Of a stretch of DNA of 64,000 bases, positions 62,651 to 64,000 are shown piece by piece. The translations under genes and the position numbers were made by a program. Within the stretch, counting starts at the first letter, position 1. Each line of letters starts with the position of its first letter. The stretch is taken from the NCBI RefSeq assembly GCF_903645355.1, contig NZ_CAHJXR010000005.1, forward strand, positions 1-64,000, given 5' to 3'. Under the pieces are notes generated by a model. It worked only from the letters and a program-made list of their open reading frames with translations, was not told the origin of the DNA and did not search any database. This DNA comes from Schaalia sp. Marseille-Q2122 (lineage in GTDB: Bacteria; Actinomycetota; Actinomycetes; Actinomycetales; Actinomycetaceae).

Positions 62651-63892
62651 CTACGAGGCGATCCGCTCCGCAGCGCGCGCACGCGCCCATTCCTCCGCAC
62701 CCAGGACATCCTCCAGGGTCGGAGCCGCGATGCCCTGGTGTTCCTCTACGACCTCGCGCACAGTATCAACGATCCCCAGGTAGTTCAAGCGACCATGAAT
62801 GAAGGCATCCACACACACTTCGTTGGCGGCATTCAAAACCGCCGGGTGGGTGGCAGAAGCCGACACCGCATGACGGGCAAGCATAATCGCCGGGAATGTC
62901 TCATCATCAACAGGCTCGAATGTCCACGCCTGCGCCGTATTCCACCGCAGGGGCTCTTCAACATCCACCAGGCGTTCAGGCCAGGTCATCCCCAGGGCAA
63001 TAGGCAGGCGCATATCCGGCGGGGAGGCCTGCAAGGTCGTTGCCCCATCCATCCAGGTCACACCCGAATGAACGATCGACTGGCGGTGAACGACGGTAAC
63101 AATATGCTCGGGCGCCACATCAAACAGCAGGTGCGCCTCAATGAGCTCCAATCCCTTATTCATCAAGGTGGAGGAATTAATCGTCACTACCGGGCCCATA
63201 TCCCAGGTGGGATGAGCAAAAGCTTGCTCAGGGGTCACCTCAGCCAAGTCCGCCCGGGTCTTCCCACGGAAAGGCCCACCCGATGCGGTCAAAATCAGAT
63301 CAGCAACCTCACTGCGGCCAGTCACAACCGGAGCCGTCAGCCCCTTTTCGTGGACGCCGGAAGCCAATGCCTGAGCGATAGCCGAATGCTCCGAGTCCAC
63401 GGGCACGATCTGGCCAGGGCGTGTCATTGCCTGCTTCACCAGCGCACCGCCCACAACCAGGGATTCCTTATTGGCCAGCGCCAGCGTGCATCCCGCTCGC
63501 AAAGCTGCAAGGGTCGGCCCAAGGCCCACGCCTCCCGTAATACCGTTGAGGACAACAGCCCCGGGGAAAGCACCCGCAATCTGCGTCGCCGCATCAGGGC
63601 CAACGAGGATTTGTGGCAACGGGTGAGATAGCGCCTGCGCACTGAGGGCCTCACGGAGTTCGGTCACGCAGTCGCGTGCGACAGCGACAACCTCGACGCC
63701 ATAGGCCATGACCTGACGGGCGAGGATGTCCACATTCGCTCCGCCCGCAGCTAACGCGCGCACCCGGAAACGACCGGGGTTCGCGTCAATGACCTCGCAG
63801 GCCTGAGTGCCGATCGAACCGGTCGATCCCAGGATGACAACGTCAATAACGCCGACTGGATCACATGCGGGGGCGGAGGAGTGCAGGGGCAT
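62651..63892 (-). CDS. dxr: 1-deoxy-D-xylulose-5-phosphate reductoisomerase
   Basis: Second step of the MEP pathway: converts DXP to MEP with NADPH and Mn2+/Mg2+. 413 aa. NADPH-binding VVILGSTGSIGTQACEVI lies near the N-terminus. The metal-binding/catalytic region has VPVDSEHSAIAQAL, then LTASGGPFRG and the loop HPTWDMGPVVTINSSTLMNK. The C-terminus has NAANEVCVDAFIHGRL. ATG 63892 starts 1 nt after the DivIVA-like gene's stop and lacks a good Shine-Dalgarno, implying coupling. With ispG it marks the non-mevalonate route. Confidence 0.95.
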   Translation of the reverse strand: MPLHSSAPACDPVGVIDVVILGSTGSIGTQACEVIDANPGRFRVRALAAGGANVDILARQVMAYGVEVVAVARDCVTELREALSAQALSHPLPQILVGPDAATQIAGAFPGAVVLNGITGGVGLGPTLAALRAGCTLALANKESLVVGGALVKQAMTRPGQIVPVDSEHSAIAQALASGVHEKGLTAPVVTGRSEVADLILTASGGPFRGKTRADLAEVTPEQAFAHPTWDMGPVVTINSSTLMNKGLELIEAHLLFDVAPEHIVTVVHRQSIVHSGVTWMDGATTLQASPPDMRLPIALGMTWPERLVDVEEPLRWNTAQAWTFEPVDDETFPAIMLARHAVSASATHPAVLNAANEVCVDAFIHGRLNYLGIVDTVREVVEEHQGIAAPTLEDVLGAEEWARARAAERIAS

Positions 63893-63893
63893 A

Positions 63894-64000
63894 TCAGTTC
63901 ACTGCAAGGAGAATCTCAATGGCGCGCCCCAGGTAGGCGTCAACCGGGCCCTCAGCATATGCCTTCTTCCCGCGTGCAGGCTTGAAAACAGCCTGGCGGA
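63894..64000 (-). CDS. DivIVA-like protein, C-terminal fragment (truncated by window)
   Basis: Last 34 residues plus stop of a gene that runs off the window. The visible part, ending GPVDAYLGRAIEILLAVN, resembles the short DivIVA-domain proteins encoded next to dxr in actinobacteria, with the V-D-A-Y/F-L motif at the start of the coiled coil. One base separates its stop from the dxr start. Assignment is tentative from so little sequence. Confidence 0.45.
   Translation of the reverse strand, partial: RQAVFKPARGKKAYAEGPVDAYLGRAIEILLAVN

Overview
This window comes from a high-GC actinobacterium, most likely the family Actinomycetaceae (a Schaalia/Actinomyces-type oral or mucosal organism). This is inferred from actinobacterial marker families (DUF3145, DUF3052 beside aceE, polyphosphate glucokinase, homodimeric AceE, DUF6318-like and three-repeat DUF6301-like proteins), from the non-mevalonate isoprenoid genes ispG and dxr, from a single-cytochrome-b succinate dehydrogenase/fumarate reductase, and from many apparently leaderless starts (TANNNT box 6-7 nt before ATG/GTG). 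There is one tRNA gene (Val, anticodon TAC), the RNase P RNA gene, one complete ISL3-family insertion sequence, and no CRISPR array, rRNA or recognisable prophage.

Layout. 1-7.3 kb (minus strand): tyrS, argH, an O-antigen-ligase-like membrane gene lodged between argH and argG, then argG-argR with an ARG box upstream of argR, and a flavodoxin. 7.4-11.1 kb: pheS-pheT. 11.4-13.2 kb (plus): panB and map. 13.4-14.4 kb: an AT-rich single-gene DUF3800 island. 14.6-18.5 kb: ppgK, rnpB (minus), a YaaA-family gene and rtcB. 18.6-22.7 kb (minus): a coiled-coil protein that has lost its zinc-ribbon cysteines, a Nif3-family protein, a DHA2 multidrug-type exporter and a DUF2871 membrane protein. 22.9-26.3 kb (plus): lipB-lipA and an acyl-CoA-synthetase-like enzyme.

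26.3-30.7 kb is the most accessory-looking stretch: a small unknown gene, an ankyrin-repeat gene with a SUKH-like tail split by the ISL3 element, and a membrane protein with an 11-residue pentapeptide_3-type solenoid. 30.9-34.0 kb: type II NADH dehydrogenase, then a lipoprotein and a secreted PKD-like protein. 34.0-41.5 kb: small regulatory and membrane genes (HPP-family, ABC-2-like permease, TipAL-like MerR, TetR with a flavodoxin, DUF2200, VOC protein, small membrane proteins, tRNA-Val). 41.6-46.1 kb: DUF3052, aceE, ADP-ribosylglycohydrolase. 46.1-52.9 kb (minus): three-repeat membrane-anchored protein, aspA, sdhCAB. 52.9-58.8 kb (minus): ACP-like protein without the carrier serine, DUF3145, a lipoprotein, proS-def, and an SRPBCC-like protein. 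58.9-64.0 kb: ispG, an aldo/keto reductase (plus), a site-2 protease, dxr, and the end of a DivIVA-like gene.

Functional links: argG/argH/argR form the last steps and the regulator of arginine synthesis. lipB/lipA make lipoyl groups for 2-oxoacid dehydrogenases, although AceE itself is not lipoylated. aspA makes fumarate, which the adjacent SdhCAB-type complex could reduce. ispG and dxr are two MEP-pathway steps, interleaved with a protease and a reductase. Everything is read from sequence alone. Family names are from recognition of motifs, and no database search was run.
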